Shown: positions 1 through 12,328, counted from the first letter of the stretch. The stretch: 64,000 bases of DNA from Actinomycetota bacterium (GCA_016700055.1 CP064997.1:1860001-1924000), one strand, 5' to 3'. Notes: generated from the letters alone by a model not told the origin. Numbers and translations are program-made.

Positions 1-13
1 AAGCCGTGCGCTG

Positions 14-2341
<2,328 letters not shown>

Positions 2342-3228
2342 CTCCTCGACCAGCCGGCGCAGCCTCGCTGCAGAAGCGACGCGCCAGGTTCTCCAGGACC
2401 GCTCGGAGATGCCGAGCCGTCGGCTCGACGCCCGCGGCGACTCCGACGACACCGCCTCGCACAGCACCGACTGGTCCTGCGCTGACAGCCCAGCTCGCAC
2501 ACCCTCCGCGAGCAGCGCCACGAGCTCGACGAAGGGCTCGGCGCAGGGCTGCTCCGCGACGTCGGGCAGGCGGTGGCACTCGGTCGGTTGCTCACGCTGG
2601 TGGATGACGAGGCGCGGCTCGCGGACGAAGGCCCGGTACTCGATGTCGCGCAGCAGGTTCGCGGCGACACGCGCCGGCCGTCGATCGATCGGGTAGGTGC
2701 GGATGACGAGCCAGGCCGTGCCGGCCAGCTCGTCGAAGGCCCGGCGGACGCCGCCTGCCACGGGTCCGCGGCGGTGGGCGATGTTCACCAGGCCGGGCAG
2801 GATCCGCTGCAGCACGACCCGAGCGGCCAGCTCGTCTTCGGCGGCGGCGGCGACTAGCGCGGCCAGGCACCGATCTGCTTGCTCGTCGTCGCGGCGGCCT
2901 TCGAAACCGGCCGACGCGAGGACCGCGTCGAGTCCCGCGCGGCCCTCGGCCACGTGCGGCGGGCCAAGGGGTAGCTGCCAGCTGCTCACGCGGGAGGCCA
3001 GATCCGGACGGGTCCGCAGGTGTCCCCACTCGTCGCGCAACTTGTCGGTGAGGGTGGGTGCAATTCCATCGGCACGAGGTGTCACGGTCATGGCGCGCAT
3101 CGTGGGAGGCGGGTCTCACCCACCGCCTCACCGGCTGGCTCACAGCACCTCTCCCCGCGCGTAATCCCTGGCAGATCCGCTGCCCGATCCTGCCGGGCGG
3201 TGCGATTCGGCGCCCACACACCGCACGT

Positions 3229-6200
3229 ATGGGTGATCTCGCGCACGACGCGGTGCGGCTCAACCTGCGCGTCTCCGGTCACGGTGACACGACGGTCGTC
3301 GGCCTGCACCCCACGCACACGGTGGCCGACCTCGCGCACGCGCTCGGCTGGCCGACGGCAGAGCTGAGCATCGACGGCGACGTCGCCCCGGCGAGCGCCG
3401 CGCTCTCCCGTTGCGGGTTGCGTGAGGGCAGCGTGGTGGAGCGGTCGTCGGCTGCTCGGGAATCCGAGGTCGGTGCTGCTCTGGTGCTCGAGGTGGAGGC
3501 CGGGCCCGATGCCGGGCACCGCATCCCCCTGCTGCCGGGTCGGCACGTGGTCGGGCGCTCGCCCACCGCCGACGTGAAGCTGGCCGATTCCGAGCTCGAA
3601 CCTCACCACCTGCTGGTAGAGGTCACCGCCGAACCCCGTGGGGCGGCGGTGCTCCAGCTCGCGGGCCGGGGGCGGGCAGGCAACGACGATGCCGGCACCA
3701 CCGACGCCGTCTTCCTTACGCCGGGCCGCCGGCGCAGCGTCGCCGCCGGAGATTCGCTGTCGGTCGGGGGGAGCCTGCTCGTCTTTCGCGCCGCCGGAAG
3801 CGGAAGCGGGTGCCCGGCGCAGGTGGAGCCCCGGTGTCCGGACGAGGCCGGCCCGTGGCGGCGCACCGTCCACCGCGGCGGCGTCGAACAGCCGAATGTC
3901 CCGGCTCCGGTGGAAGTGCCCGCGGAGGAGGCTGCGCCTACCGGTGCGCCTCCGGCGGTGCTCGGCCCGGCGCTGACCGGGCTCGTCGCGGCGGGGGTGA
4001 TCGCGGCCGTCACCGGCCAGAGGCTGATCCTGCTCATCGGTGCAGTCGGAGCACTCGTCGCGGCCGCGGCTTGGGGCGCGCATCACGTCGGCCGCTGGCG
4101 GGCAGAGCGGCGCCGCCGGCGCAGCTGGCAGCACGCCCTGGAGCGCTTCGAGAGCGCCCTCGCCGCGCAGCAGCAGCTCCGCGCCGGCGCCCGCCGCAAG
4201 CGGCTGCCCGCGCTGCCCGCCGTCGTGGCCCGGGCCGAGTCCGGGCAGGTGTGGTCGTGGAGGGCCGAGAACGACGACGCGTGGTGGGTTTCGATCGGCC
4301 CCGGCCGGATCGAAGCCGAACCCGAGCTCGCCGGCGAGCCTGCCGACACCGCGGTGTGGGCGATCGCGCAGCGCCACGGACACCTCGGCGACGTCCCCGT
4401 CGAGCTCGACCTCGCGCCCGGGACCGTCACCGGCATCGCCGGACCCAATGCTCGTGCCCTCGCGCGGTCGATGCTGGTCCAGCTCGCAACCGCGGTCGGT
4501 CCGAGCGACTGGCGCTTGATCGTCGAGAGCCGCGACACGAGGTCGTGGGCGTGGACGCGGTGGCTTCCCCAACTAGGCGCGGTCGAGCCGGAAGGCTCGT
4601 CGCCGGACGGCATGGTCGTCGCCCTCGTCGACGATCCGGCTCTCGTCAGCGCCCGCACGGCGCCGCTGCGTCGGCTGCTCGTCTCCGGTCGCCCCGCCGC
4701 TGTGGTCGTCCTCGCGACGACGGTGCAGGAGCTGCCCGCCTGGTGCACCTGCACGGTGGAGCTCACGAGAGACGGTCGCGCGAAGCGCCGCGGGCACGGT
4801 CGGCCCCCGGCCGTGGCGCGTCTCGCGGGGCTATCCGCAGCGCTGGCCGAGCATGCCGCCGCCGCCCTCGCGCAGTGGCGTGACCCCGAGCTGGACGACC
4901 CCCACCGGCAGATTCCCGAGGTCGTGTCTGCGGCGGCGATCCTCGGCGCGGATCTGCCCGAAGCGATACTCGCCCGCTGGAGCCTGGGTGGCGCGGACCC
5001 CTCGCCTTCGGCGCCGCTCGGGATCGCCGCCGACGGCGTGGTGGAGGTCGACCTCGTCCGTGACGGCCCGCATGCGCTGGTTGCGGGCACCACCGGATCC
5101 GGCAAGAGCGAGCTGTTGCGCACGCTCGTCCTCGGGCTCGCCCTCAGCGCTCCGCCGGATTTCTGCAGTCTGGTGCTGGTCGACTACAAGGGCGGGGCCG
5201 CGTTCGACGCCTGCGCCAGGCTTCCCCACGTGGTCGGCGTGGTCACCGATCTCGACGACCGCCTGGCCGAGCGGGTGCTGCGCAGCCTGGAGGCCGAACT
5301 GCGCCGGAGGGAGGCCGTGCTGCGCCGCCACGGGGTCCACGACCTGTCCGGGCTGCGGAGCTTGCCCGATGCCGAGCCGTTGGCCCGGCTCGTCGTCGTG
5401 GTCGACGAGTTCGCGACGCTGGCCGCCGAGCTCCCCGGCTTCCTCGGCGCTCTGGTGTCGGTGGCCCAGCGCGGGCGCAGCCTCGGCGTGCACCTCGTGC
5501 TCGCCACCCAGCGGCCAGGTGGCGTCGTCAGTGACGACGTGCGCGCGAACACGAACCTGCGGATCGCCCTTCGCGTGCAGGACGCCTCCGACTCCACCGA
5601 GGTGATCGGCGACGCCGTCGCCGCCACCTTGCCGCGCGCCTTTCCCGGCCGGGCCGTCCTGCGCCTCGGCGCCGGCGAGCTGATCGTGTTCCAGGCGGCG
5701 TGCACGGCCGTCGGCCGCGCGCCCGGAGGCGCGATGCCGCGCGTCGAGGGTCGGCGGCCGGTGCCCGAGGGCGACGGCGGGTCGCTCGGGTCGATGGTGC
5801 GCGCGGTCGAGGAAGCGGCGCTGGCGTGGCCCGGCGGGTCGGCTACTGCGCCGTGGCTGCCGGCGCTTCCCCGGAAGATCACGCCGACCGATCTCGCCGA
5901 CCTGCTCGCCGACCTGCACGTCGACCTGCACGACGGTGACGCCCGCGACGAGGTGGTCGTCGGGTGTGCCGACGATCCCGACCGGCAGCGACGGGTGGCC
6001 GTTTCGTGGTCCGCGACCGGCCACCTGCTCGTCGCCGGCGCCCACGGATCGGGGGTCACCTCGACGCTCGTCGGCATCGCGCGGGCGCTGGCCGCGCGTC
6101 ACACGCCGGACGAGATCCACCTGTACGCGATCGACGGGCGTGCCGACCTGCGCCTGCGCGAGCTTGCCGATCTCGACCACGTCGGCGCGGTGGTGGGCGT

Positions 6201-7368
6201 TGCCGAGGCAGAGCGTCTCGCCCGTCTGGTGGAGCTGCTGCATGCACGGTCGACGTCGGGGGATTCTGCCGTGCGCACCGTCGTGCTCGTCGACGGTCTC
6301 GACGTGGTGCGCCGCGCGCTGGACGACGGACGAAGCGGCGAGTGGCTCGACCGCTTCGACCAGGTGCTCGCGCAGGGTCCGGCACGGGGCGTCGTCGCCG
6401 TGATCGCGGTCGAGCACGTGGCCGCGGTGCCCGCCGCGATCATGTCGATGTGTCCGCAGCGCTGGGTGATGAAGGTGAGCGACCCTGCAGACGCGACGCT
6501 GTGCGGTGTTCCGGCTGGACGGGTTCCGGCGCCCGGTGCGGCTCCGGGCCGCGCGGTGCTGTGGCCCGAGCTGATCGAGGCCCAGCTCGCCACCCCCGAC
6601 GGCTGGCCGCCGCCGCGGCGCCGAGCGGGACGGCGAACGGCGGGCGCGCCGCGCTGCCTTCCCGCGGCGATCGGGCTGTTGCCTGCGGACGTGGGCGCCG
6701 ATGTCGTCGCCGGGCAGTCCCGGTGGTCGGACACCGGTGCAGTGCTGGCGGTGGGGCTCGGTGCCGCGAGCCGTGCGGTCGTCTGCGTGGACGTGCCGCT
6801 CGGCGAGCACCTGCTGGTCGTCGGGCCGTCCCGCTCGGGACGGACGTCGGTCCTCACCCGCTTCGCCGAGAGCTGGGTCGACGCGATGGGCGCGGCACCG
6901 GCGGCCTCGACCGGGGCAGGTGCCGAAGTGCTGTGGTGCTCGGGTCGGCGTCGGGAGCGGGCCGCGGTGACGCTCGGGGAGCTGGGGAGGCTGAGCGTGA
7001 TCGACCGGCGCACGCTGGTGGTCGTCGACGACGCCGACATGTTCGACGATCCTGACGGCCGGCTGGTCCGGGCGATGAGCGCCCACCCCGGACTGACCGT
7101 GGTCGCCGCGGGTCGGCCGGGGCCGTTGCGCGCCGCGTACGGGCACTGGACCCAGGTGGTGCGTCGCAGCCGGCACGGCCTGCTGCTCGACGGGGTCGAT
7201 GCGCTCGACGCCGACCTGCTCGGCGCGGTGATCCCGCGGGGGCGCCGGGAGCCGGCTGCGCCCGGGCGGGGATGGCTCGTCGTCGACGGCGACGCGAAGG
7301 AGGTGGTGCAGATCTCCCGACCGTCGAAGCCGCCGGGGCCGATCCTCGGTCAGCACCTCGGTGGGTAG
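3229..7368 (+). CDS. FHA domain FtsK/SpoIIIE ATPase, EssC/EccC-like
   Basis: Predicted membrane-anchored type VII secretion-type motor of about 1379 residues. Order of parts: a ubiquitin-like N-terminal segment (about 1-75), an FHA domain (about 85-155, VGRSPTADVKLAD), two adjacent membrane helices (about 244-288), then three FtsK/SpoIIIE ATPase modules. Module 1 has an intact Walker A (GTTGSGKSE, about 620). Module 2 (GAHGSGVTS, about 936) and module 3 (GPSRSGRTS, about 1197) have lost the Walker lysine, as seen in many EccC/EssC proteins where later modules bind substrate rather than hydrolyse ATP. The ATG at 3229 is chosen because the in-frame sequence before it does not look like protein; an open frame extends up to 3058. 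No WXG100, EccB/D/E or mycosin gene is nearby. It ends 9 bp before the osmolyte importer operon. Confidence 0.88.
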   Translation: MGDLAHDAVRLNLRVSGHGDTTVVGLHPTHTVADLAHALGWPTAELSIDGDVAPASAALSRCGLREGSVVERSSAARESEVGAALVLEVEAGPDAGHRIPLLPGRHVVGRSPTADVKLADSELEPHHLLVEVTAEPRGAAVLQLAGRGRAGNDDAGTTDAVFLTPGRRRSVAAGDSLSVGGSLLVFRAAGSGSGCPAQVEPRCPDEAGPWRRTVHRGGVEQPNVPAPVEVPAEEAAPTGAPPAVLGPALTGLVAAGVIAAVTGQRLILLIGAVGALVAAAAWGAHHVGRWRAERRRRRSWQHALERFESALAAQQQLRAGARRKRLPALPAVVARAESGQVWSWRAENDDAWWVSIGPGRIEAEPELAGEPADTAVWAIAQRHGHLGDVPVELDLAPGTVTGIAGPNARALARSMLVQLATAVGPSDWRLIVESRDTRSWAWTRWLPQLGAVEPEGSSPDGMVVALVDDPALVSARTAPLRRLLVSGRPAAVVVLATTVQELPAWCTCTVELTRDGRAKRRGHGRPPAVARLAGLSAALAEHAAAALAQWRDPELDDPHRQIPEVVSAAAILGADLPEAILARWSLGGADPSPSAPLGIAADGVVEVDLVRDGPHALVAGTTGSGKSELLRTLVLGLALSAPPDFCSLVLVDYKGGAAFDACARLPHVVGVVTDLDDRLAERVLRSLEAELRRREAVLRRHGVHDLSGLRSLPDAEPLARLVVVVDEFATLAAELPGFLGALVSVAQRGRSLGVHLVLATQRPGGVVSDDVRANTNLRIALRVQDASDSTEVIGDAVAATLPRAFPGRAVLRLGAGELIVFQAACTAVGRAPGGAMPRVEGRRPVPEGDGGSLGSMVRAVEEAALAWPGGSATAPWLPALPRKITPTDLADLLADLHVDLHDGDARDEVVVGCADDPDRQRRVAVSWSATGHLLVAGAHGSGVTSTLVGIARALAARHTPDEIHLYAIDGRADLRLRELADLDHVGAVVGVAEAERLARLVELLHARSTSGDSAVRTVVLVDGLDVVRRALDDGRSGEWLDRFDQVLAQGPARGVVAVIAVEHVAAVPAAIMSMCPQRWVMKVSDPADATLCGVPAGRVPAPGAAPGRAVLWPELIEAQLATPDGWPPPRRRAGRRTAGAPRCLPAAIGLLPADVGADVVAGQSRWSDTGAVLAVGLGAASRAVVCVDVPLGEHLLVVGPSRSGRTSVLTRFAESWVDAMGAAPAASTGAGAEVLWCSGRRRERAAVTLGELGRLSVIDRRTLVVVDDADMFDDPDGRLVRAMSAHPGLTVVAAGRPGPLRAAYGHWTQVVRRSRHGLLLDGVDALDADLLGAVIPRGRREPAAPGRGWLVVDGDAKEVVQISRPSKPPGPILGQHLGG

Positions 7369-7377
7369 GGTCGCGCC

Positions 7378-8376
7378 GTGATCGAGCTGGACCGCGTGAC
7401 GAAGCGGTTCCGGAGCGGCGTCGTGGCGGTAGACGAGCTCAGCCTGACGGTGCCGACCGGTTCGATCACCGTGCTCGTCGGGTCGTCGGGCTCGGGCAAG
7501 ACCACCGTGCTGCGGATGATCAACCGCCTCGTCGAGCCCACCTCGGGAACGATCAGGCTCGGTGGACGTGACGTGCGTGAGGTGCCCGTGCACGAACTGC
7601 GCCGCGGCATCGGCTACGTCATCCAGCAGATCGGGCTGTTCCCCCACCGGAGCGTGCTCGAGAACGTCACCACCGTGCCGAGGCTGCTCGGATGGGACCG
7701 CGAGCGTTGTCGACGCCGTGCGTTGGAGCTGCTCGAGCTGGTCGGCATCGACGCCGCCCTCGCGCCGCGCTACCCGAGGCAGCTGAGCGGCGGCCAGCAG
7801 CAGCGCGTCGGCGTGGCCCGCGCGTTGGCCGCCGATCCGCCGGTGCTGCTGATGGACGAGCCCTTCGGCGCCGTCGATCCCGTCGTGCGCACACAGCTCC
7901 AGCTCGACCTCGTGGCCTTGCAGCGTGAGCTGCGCAAGACCGTCGTGTTCGTCACCCACGACGTCCACGAGGCGCTGCTCGTCGGTGACCGCATCGCCGT
8001 ACTGGCCCCCGGAGGCGTCCTGCAGCAGGACGCCACGCCCGCGTCACTGCTCGCCGACCCGGCGAACGAGTTCGTGGCCGGCTTCCTCGGCAACGAGCGC
8101 CGCATCGCCTTGCTCGGGCTCGTCGAGGCGGGGGAGGTTGCCGTCGATCCGCTCGCCAGCCTGCCCGCCGGCGTCGACCCCGCGTCGCTGCCGCGCGTCG
8201 GCCCGCGGGCGACGGCCAGGAACCTGCTCGACTCGGCGCTCGGCTCGCCAGGCGGTGCGGTCGTCGTCCTCGACGAAGCGGGGTCCCCGAGCGGGGTGGT
8301 CCGGTTCGACGCGCTCACCGACGCGATCGCGCGTCTGCACGCCGGTTCGGCCGCGGCCGGAGGTGGGCCGAGGTGA
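7378..8376 (+). CDS. opuCA: Glycine betaine/choline-type ABC importer ATP-binding protein
   Basis: Cytoplasmic ATPase of an osmoprotectant importer. Walker A (SSGSGKTT) is at about 35-43, followed by Q-loop QQIGLFPHRSV, signature LSGGQQQR (about 136-143), and Walker B LLMDEP. The C-terminal extension of about 80 residues ends in a partial CBS-like stretch, as in OpuCA/ProV-type subunits. GTG at 7378 starts the frame 9 bp after the previous stop. It overlaps the first permease by 4 bp. With two permeases and a lipoprotein encoded directly downstream it forms a complete OpuC/OsmF-type operon. The exact substrate (betaine, carnitine, choline or other quaternary amine) cannot be read from sequence. 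Confidence 0.9.
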   Translation: MIELDRVTKRFRSGVVAVDELSLTVPTGSITVLVGSSGSGKTTVLRMINRLVEPTSGTIRLGGRDVREVPVHELRRGIGYVIQQIGLFPHRSVLENVTTVPRLLGWDRERCRRRALELLELVGIDAALAPRYPRQLSGGQQQRVGVARALAADPPVLLMDEPFGAVDPVVRTQLQLDLVALQRELRKTVVFVTHDVHEALLVGDRIAVLAPGGVLQQDATPASLLADPANEFVAGFLGNERRIALLGLVEAGEVAVDPLASLPAGVDPASLPRVGPRATARNLLDSALGSPGGAVVVLDEAGSPSGVVRFDALTDAIARLHAGSAAAGGGPR

Positions 8377-9050
8377 TGCTGTCCGCGCCGACGTGGAGCG
8401 GTCACTCGCTCGTCGGCAACTGGGACGTGATCTGGTTCTACACGGCTCAGCACCTGCGCTTCACCGCCCTCGCGCTGGCGCTCGGATGCGCGCTGGCGTT
8501 CCCGCTCTCCTACGTCGCGCACCGCTGGCCGCGTACATACCCGCCGCTGCTCGGAGCGGTGAACGTCGTCTACGCCATCCCGTCGATCACGATGTTCGTC
8601 CTGCTCGCCCCCGCCTTCGGGTTCACGAACGATCGGCCGGTGGTGATCGCGATGGCCCTCTACTCACTCGTCATCCTGCTCCGCAACGTCGTCGAGGGTC
8701 TGCGCGCCGTCCCGGTGAACGTCGTGGACGCGTCCACGGCGATGGGCTACGCGCCGCTCCGCCGGTTCTTCGCGGTGGAACTGCCGCTCGCCGTGCCCGG
8801 CATCGTCGCGGGGCTGAGGGTGGCTGCGGTGAGCACGATCTCGCTGATCTCGGTCGCCGGGGCGATCGGGCGCGGCGGACTGGGACGGCTGTTCGACGAC
8901 GGCCGCCAGCGGGACATCACCATCGAGATCTGGGCGGGGATCGCGGCGGTGATGGTGCTCGCCCTCGTGGTCGACGCCGCGATCTTCCTCTCCGGCAGGC
9001 TGCTCACACCGTGGGCACGTGCCGAGCGCGCCGAGCGGGGTGGACGATGA
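8373..9050 (+). CDS. opuCB: Osmoprotectant ABC importer permease 1
   Basis: Integral membrane subunit of 225 residues with about five to six hydrophobic helices. The coupling-helix region EGLRAVPVNVVDASTAMGY contacts the ATPase in this family. It is encoded inside the opuC-like operon: ATG at 8373 overlaps the end of the ATPase gene, and its stop overlaps the start of the second permease (ATGA at 9047-9050). The two different permeases (this one and the next) are typical of OpuC/OsmVWXY systems, which use a heterodimeric channel. Confidence 0.88.
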   Translation: MMLSAPTWSGHSLVGNWDVIWFYTAQHLRFTALALALGCALAFPLSYVAHRWPRTYPPLLGAVNVVYAIPSITMFVLLAPAFGFTNDRPVVIAMALYSLVILLRNVVEGLRAVPVNVVDASTAMGYAPLRRFFAVELPLAVPGIVAGLRVAAVSTISLISVAGAIGRGGLGRLFDDGRQRDITIEIWAGIAAVMVLALVVDAAIFLSGRLLTPWARAERAERGGR

Positions 9051-9712
9051 GCGACCTTTTCGACGGCCTGGCGTGGCTGACGACGGCCGACAACTGGTGG
9101 GGCGACCGTGGCATCGCCGCCCGCGTGTTGGAGCATCTCCGCTACTCCCTCTTCGCCACGCTCGCCGCGGTGGTGATCGGGCTCCCGATCGGCCTCGCGA
9201 TCGGGCACACCGGGCGCGGGCGGTTCGTCGCCGCGAGCCTTGCCGGGCTGTTGCGCGCCGTCCCCACGTTCGGGGTGGTGAGCCTGCTGTTCGTGTGGCG
9301 TCCGCTCAGCGTGTGGCCGGTGCTCGTCGCCCTCGCCCTGCTCGCCATCCCTCCCGTGCTGGTGAACGCGGCCGCCGGGATCGAGAGTGTCGACGCCGAG
9401 GTGAGCGACTCGGCCCGCGGCATGGGCCTGACGTCGTGGCAGGTGCTGTGGCAGGCCGAGCTGCCGAACGCGGTGCCGCTGGTGTTGGCCGGGATCCGCT
9501 CGGCGGCGAACCAGGTGCTCGCCACGGCGACGGTCGCCGGGTTCGTAGGCGTTGGTGGCCTCGGCGCGTTCATCTTCTCCGGCTACGGAACCCAGCGCTA
9601 CGACATCGTCTATGGTGCGACCATCGCTGTAGTGGCGCTCGTGTTGCTGGTCGAGGGCGTCTTCGCCGTGGCCCAGCGCTCTGCGCAGAGGAACCGAAGG
9701 GGGCTCAAGTGA
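9047..9712 (+). CDS. opuCD: Osmoprotectant ABC importer permease 2
   Basis: Second membrane subunit, 221 residues, with the binding-protein-dependent transport signature around ESVDAEVSDSARGMGLTSWQ. The ATG at 9047 overlaps the previous stop, and the stop (TGA 9710-9712) overlaps the GTG start of the binding protein gene, so translation is probably coupled through all four genes. The same reading frame stays open far upstream on the coding strand (to 7925), but those codons belong to other genes. The pairing with the first permease suggests a heterodimeric translocation pore. Confidence 0.88.
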   Translation: MSDLFDGLAWLTTADNWWGDRGIAARVLEHLRYSLFATLAAVVIGLPIGLAIGHTGRGRFVAASLAGLLRAVPTFGVVSLLFVWRPLSVWPVLVALALLAIPPVLVNAAAGIESVDAEVSDSARGMGLTSWQVLWQAELPNAVPLVLAGIRSAANQVLATATVAGFVGVGGLGAFIFSGYGTQRYDIVYGATIAVVALVLLVEGVFAVAQRSAQRNRRGLK

Positions 9713-10620
9713 GGTCGAGGCGAGTCTTGGTGGCGGTCGGCGTTGCCGCAGCACTGGTGCTCGGAGCGTGTGGCGGCGACGACGGTGGCGGTGGCGAGGG
9801 CGCCGAGGCGGTCACGGTCGGCTCCGCGAACTTCCCGGAGAGCCAGCTGTTGGCCGAGATCTACGCGCAGGCACTCGAGGCGGCCGACGTCTCGGTGGAG
9901 CGCAACCTGAACACCGGCAGCCGCGAGGCGTACTTCGGCGCGATCGAGGCCGGCGAGATCGACCTGCTGCCGGAGTACACCAACTCGCTGCTGTCCTTCG
10001 TGCTGCGCATCGCCGACCCGGAGGCGACCCCGTCGGCGACGTCGGTGGACGAGCAGGTCACGGCGCTCGGCGAGGCGTTGCCCGAGTCGCTGAAGGTGCT
10101 CACCCCTTCGACCGCGGAAGACAAGGACGTGATCGTCTGCCGCGCCGACATCGCGGAAGGGCTCGGCATCACCAACCTGTCCGAGCTGGCCGCTGTCGCC
10201 GACCAGATCACGCTCGGTGCACCGCCGGAGTTCGAGCAGCGCTCCCCGTTCGGACTGGCCGGCTTCCGCGATCTGCTCGACGCCGAGTTCGCCGAGTTCG
10301 TCCCGCTTGCCCCCGGCGAGGTAGCCGATGCGCTGAAGGGTGAAGCCATCGACTGCGGCAACCTGTTCTCGACGATGTCGGTGATCACCACGGAGGGCTT
10401 CGTCGCCCTCGAGGACGACCAGACGCTCGTGCCGAACGAGGCTGTGCTCCCGTTGATCCGCGTCGATGCCGCCTCCGACGAGGTGGTCGAAGCGCTCGAC
10501 GCGGTCAGCGCCTCGCTGACCACCGACAAGCTGAAGGCGATGATGGTCGAGGTCGAGGTCGAAGCTGCCGACCCCGCAGACGTCGCGGCCGACTACCTCG
10601 CCGCCGAGGGTCTCGGTTGA
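9709..10620 (+). CDS. opuCC: Osmoprotectant ABC importer substrate-binding lipoprotein
   Basis: Extracellular solute receptor anchored as a lipoprotein. The signal peptide ends in lipobox LGAC with the acylated Cys at about residue 21. The mature start has a Gly/Asp-rich linker, then the OpuAC/OsmF-type fold beginning VTVGSANFPESQLLAEIY. Residues NTGSREAYFGAIEAGEID and LPEY correspond to the conserved ligand-side segments of this family. GTG at 9709 overlaps the permease stop and gives the signal peptide directly; an upstream in-frame extension would destroy it. About 303 residues, normal for the family. It is the last gene of the importer operon. Confidence 0.9.
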   Translation: MRSRRVLVAVGVAAALVLGACGGDDGGGGEGAEAVTVGSANFPESQLLAEIYAQALEAADVSVERNLNTGSREAYFGAIEAGEIDLLPEYTNSLLSFVLRIADPEATPSATSVDEQVTALGEALPESLKVLTPSTAEDKDVIVCRADIAEGLGITNLSELAAVADQITLGAPPEFEQRSPFGLAGFRDLLDAEFAEFVPLAPGEVADALKGEAIDCGNLFSTMSVITTEGFVALEDDQTLVPNEAVLPLIRVDAASDEVVEALDAVSASLTTDKLKAMMVEVEVEAADPADVAADYLAAEGLG

Positions 10621-10633
10621 TGACAGGACTTCC

Positions 10634-11560
10634 ATGCCGCCGGTGATCACCGTCGCCGGCCTGCGCAAGCGGTTCGGCTCCATCGTCGCCGTCGACTCAC
10701 TCGGGTTCGAGGTGCAACCCGGCCGGGTGACCGGCTTTCTCGGTCCGAACGGTTCGGGCAAGAGCACCACGTTGCGCTGCATGCTCGGCCTCGACCGACC
10801 CGAGGCCGGCACGGCGCTGTTCTCCGGCCGTCCGTACCAGTCGATCAAGCGCCCGCTGCACGAGATCGGAGCCCTGCTCGACGCCGGCTACGTGCACCCC
10901 GGGCGCAGCGCCCGCAACCACCTGCGGTGGATCGCGGCGTCGAACGGGATCTCCTCCAGCCGCGCCGACGAGGTGCTGGAGTGGTCCGGACTGGCCTCCG
11001 TGGGCGCCACGCGGGTGAAGGGCTACTCGCTCGGCATGCGCCAGCGGCTCGGTCTCGCCGCGGTGTTGCTCGGCAACCCGTCGACGGTGATCCTCGACGA
11101 GCCCGCGAACGGGCTCGACCCGGAAGGCATGAGGTGGATCCGCGACGTGCTCGTCCACCTCGCCGGGGAGGGCCGCACGGTGTTCGTCAGCAGCCACCTG
11201 CTCTCGGAGATGGCCCAGATGGCCGAGGACCTGGTGGTCATCGGGCGCGGCAGGCTGATCGAGCAAGGCACCGTCGCCGATTTCGTCGACCGTCACGCCG
11301 AACGCTGGGTGCACGTGCGCAGCCCGGAGGCAGCGCGGCTGCAGGCGCTGCTCGCGCAGCACGGCGCCGTCGTGCGCGAGGGAAGCAGCACCGACACGCT
11401 GCTCCTCGACGGCACCACCTGCGAGCGGGTTGGCGAGACGGCTGCGGCCGCGGGCATCGTCTTGCACGAGCTCGTCGCGCGCACCGGCTCGCTGGAAGAG
11501 GCCTTCCTCCGCGCGACGTCCAGTGAGGTCGAGTACCACGGACAAGGCGCGCCACGATGA
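10634..11560 (+). CDS. ABC-2 type exporter ATP-binding protein
   Basis: A 308-residue ATPase with Walker A GPNGSGKST (about 36-44), signature YSLGMRQRLG, Walker B VILDEPANGLDP and an H-loop in SSHLLSEM. The order and wording match the CcmA/bacitracin-type family that works with ABC-2 permeases. The last about 90 residues form the usual accessory domain. It overlaps the following permease gene by 4 bp (ATGA), so the two make a transporter. The substrate is unknown. ATG at 10634 lies 13 bp after the osmolyte operon, so read-through from that operon is possible. Confidence 0.88.
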   Translation: MPPVITVAGLRKRFGSIVAVDSLGFEVQPGRVTGFLGPNGSGKSTTLRCMLGLDRPEAGTALFSGRPYQSIKRPLHEIGALLDAGYVHPGRSARNHLRWIAASNGISSSRADEVLEWSGLASVGATRVKGYSLGMRQRLGLAAVLLGNPSTVILDEPANGLDPEGMRWIRDVLVHLAGEGRTVFVSSHLLSEMAQMAEDLVVIGRGRLIEQGTVADFVDRHAERWVHVRSPEAARLQALLAQHGAVVREGSSTDTLLLDGTTCERVGETAAAAGIVLHELVARTGSLEEAFLRATSSEVEYHGQGAPR

Positions 11561-12312
11561 CGGACGTCCTGCGCGCCGAATGGATCAAGCTGCGTACCGT
11601 GCGCTCGCACTGGGTGCTGGCGTACATCGCGGTGGCCTTCCCGTTCGTGGTGGCGACGCTCACGGCGGTGTTCGCGGATCTCGACGGCTTCGACGACGAG
11701 TCCATCGCCTCTGTCGTCTCCGGCACCACGATCGTCAGCGCCTTGCTGTTCGGGGTGATCGGAGTGCTCTCCGTCGCCCAGGAAGCCGCGCACGGCACGC
11801 TGCGCGTGACCTTCGCCGCGGTGCCTCAGCGCCGTCAGGTGCTGTTGGCCAAGGTCATCGTCGTCGCGGTCACGGCCGCGGTCGTGATCGGTGTAGCGGT
11901 GGCGGCTTCCGTCCTCAGCGCGACCTCCATCGCCTCTGCCCGTGATGCCGACTTGGAGATGGCAGGCACCTCCAACGGCCGTGCCGCTCTCCTCGGGTCG
12001 GTGCTCCTGGCGGTGCTGCTCGCGCTGCTCGGGCTGGCCCTAGGGATGCTGATCCGCAACGTCCCGACCGCGGTGGCGCTGCTCGTTCTCTGGCCGATGG
12101 TCGCCGAGAACATCGTCGGTGGGCTGCTCAGTCTGGCCTTCGGCGAATCGGCGTTCCGCTGGATGCCCTACGCAGCCGGATTCCAGCTCGCGATCGTCGA
12201 GGAGTTCGAAGATGGTTGGGGCTCGCGGTGGCTCGCCGGCGCGTACTTCGCCGCGTGGGTGGCGGCCTTGCTCGCGATCGGGTTCGCGGTCAACGAACGC
12301 CGCGACGCCTGA
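11557..12312 (+). CDS. ABC-2 type exporter permease
   Basis: Membrane partner of the preceding ATPase: 251 residues with about six hydrophobic segments. It starts MTDVLRAEWIKLRTVRSHW, the charged N-terminal motif (EWxKLRxxRS) typical of actinobacterial ABC-2 permeases. The start ATG overlaps the ATPase stop. Together they form a two-gene efflux or export cassette. Nothing in the neighbourhood (no antibiotic cluster, no two-component genes) indicates the substrate. Confidence 0.85.
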   Translation: MTDVLRAEWIKLRTVRSHWVLAYIAVAFPFVVATLTAVFADLDGFDDESIASVVSGTTIVSALLFGVIGVLSVAQEAAHGTLRVTFAAVPQRRQVLLAKVIVVAVTAAVVIGVAVAASVLSATSIASARDADLEMAGTSNGRAALLGSVLLAVLLALLGLALGMLIRNVPTAVALLVLWPMVAENIVGGLLSLAFGESAFRWMPYAAGFQLAIVEEFEDGWGSRWLAGAYFAAWVAALLAIGFAVNERRDA

Positions 12313-12328
12313 GTGGCAGGATTCCCCC

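Noticed and set aside
4831..7968. Long open frame of about 1045 codons on the minus strand
   Set aside because: It is antisense to the FHA/FtsK and osmolyte ATPase genes, is rich in Arg, Pro and His, and has no domain. High GC makes such open shadow frames common.
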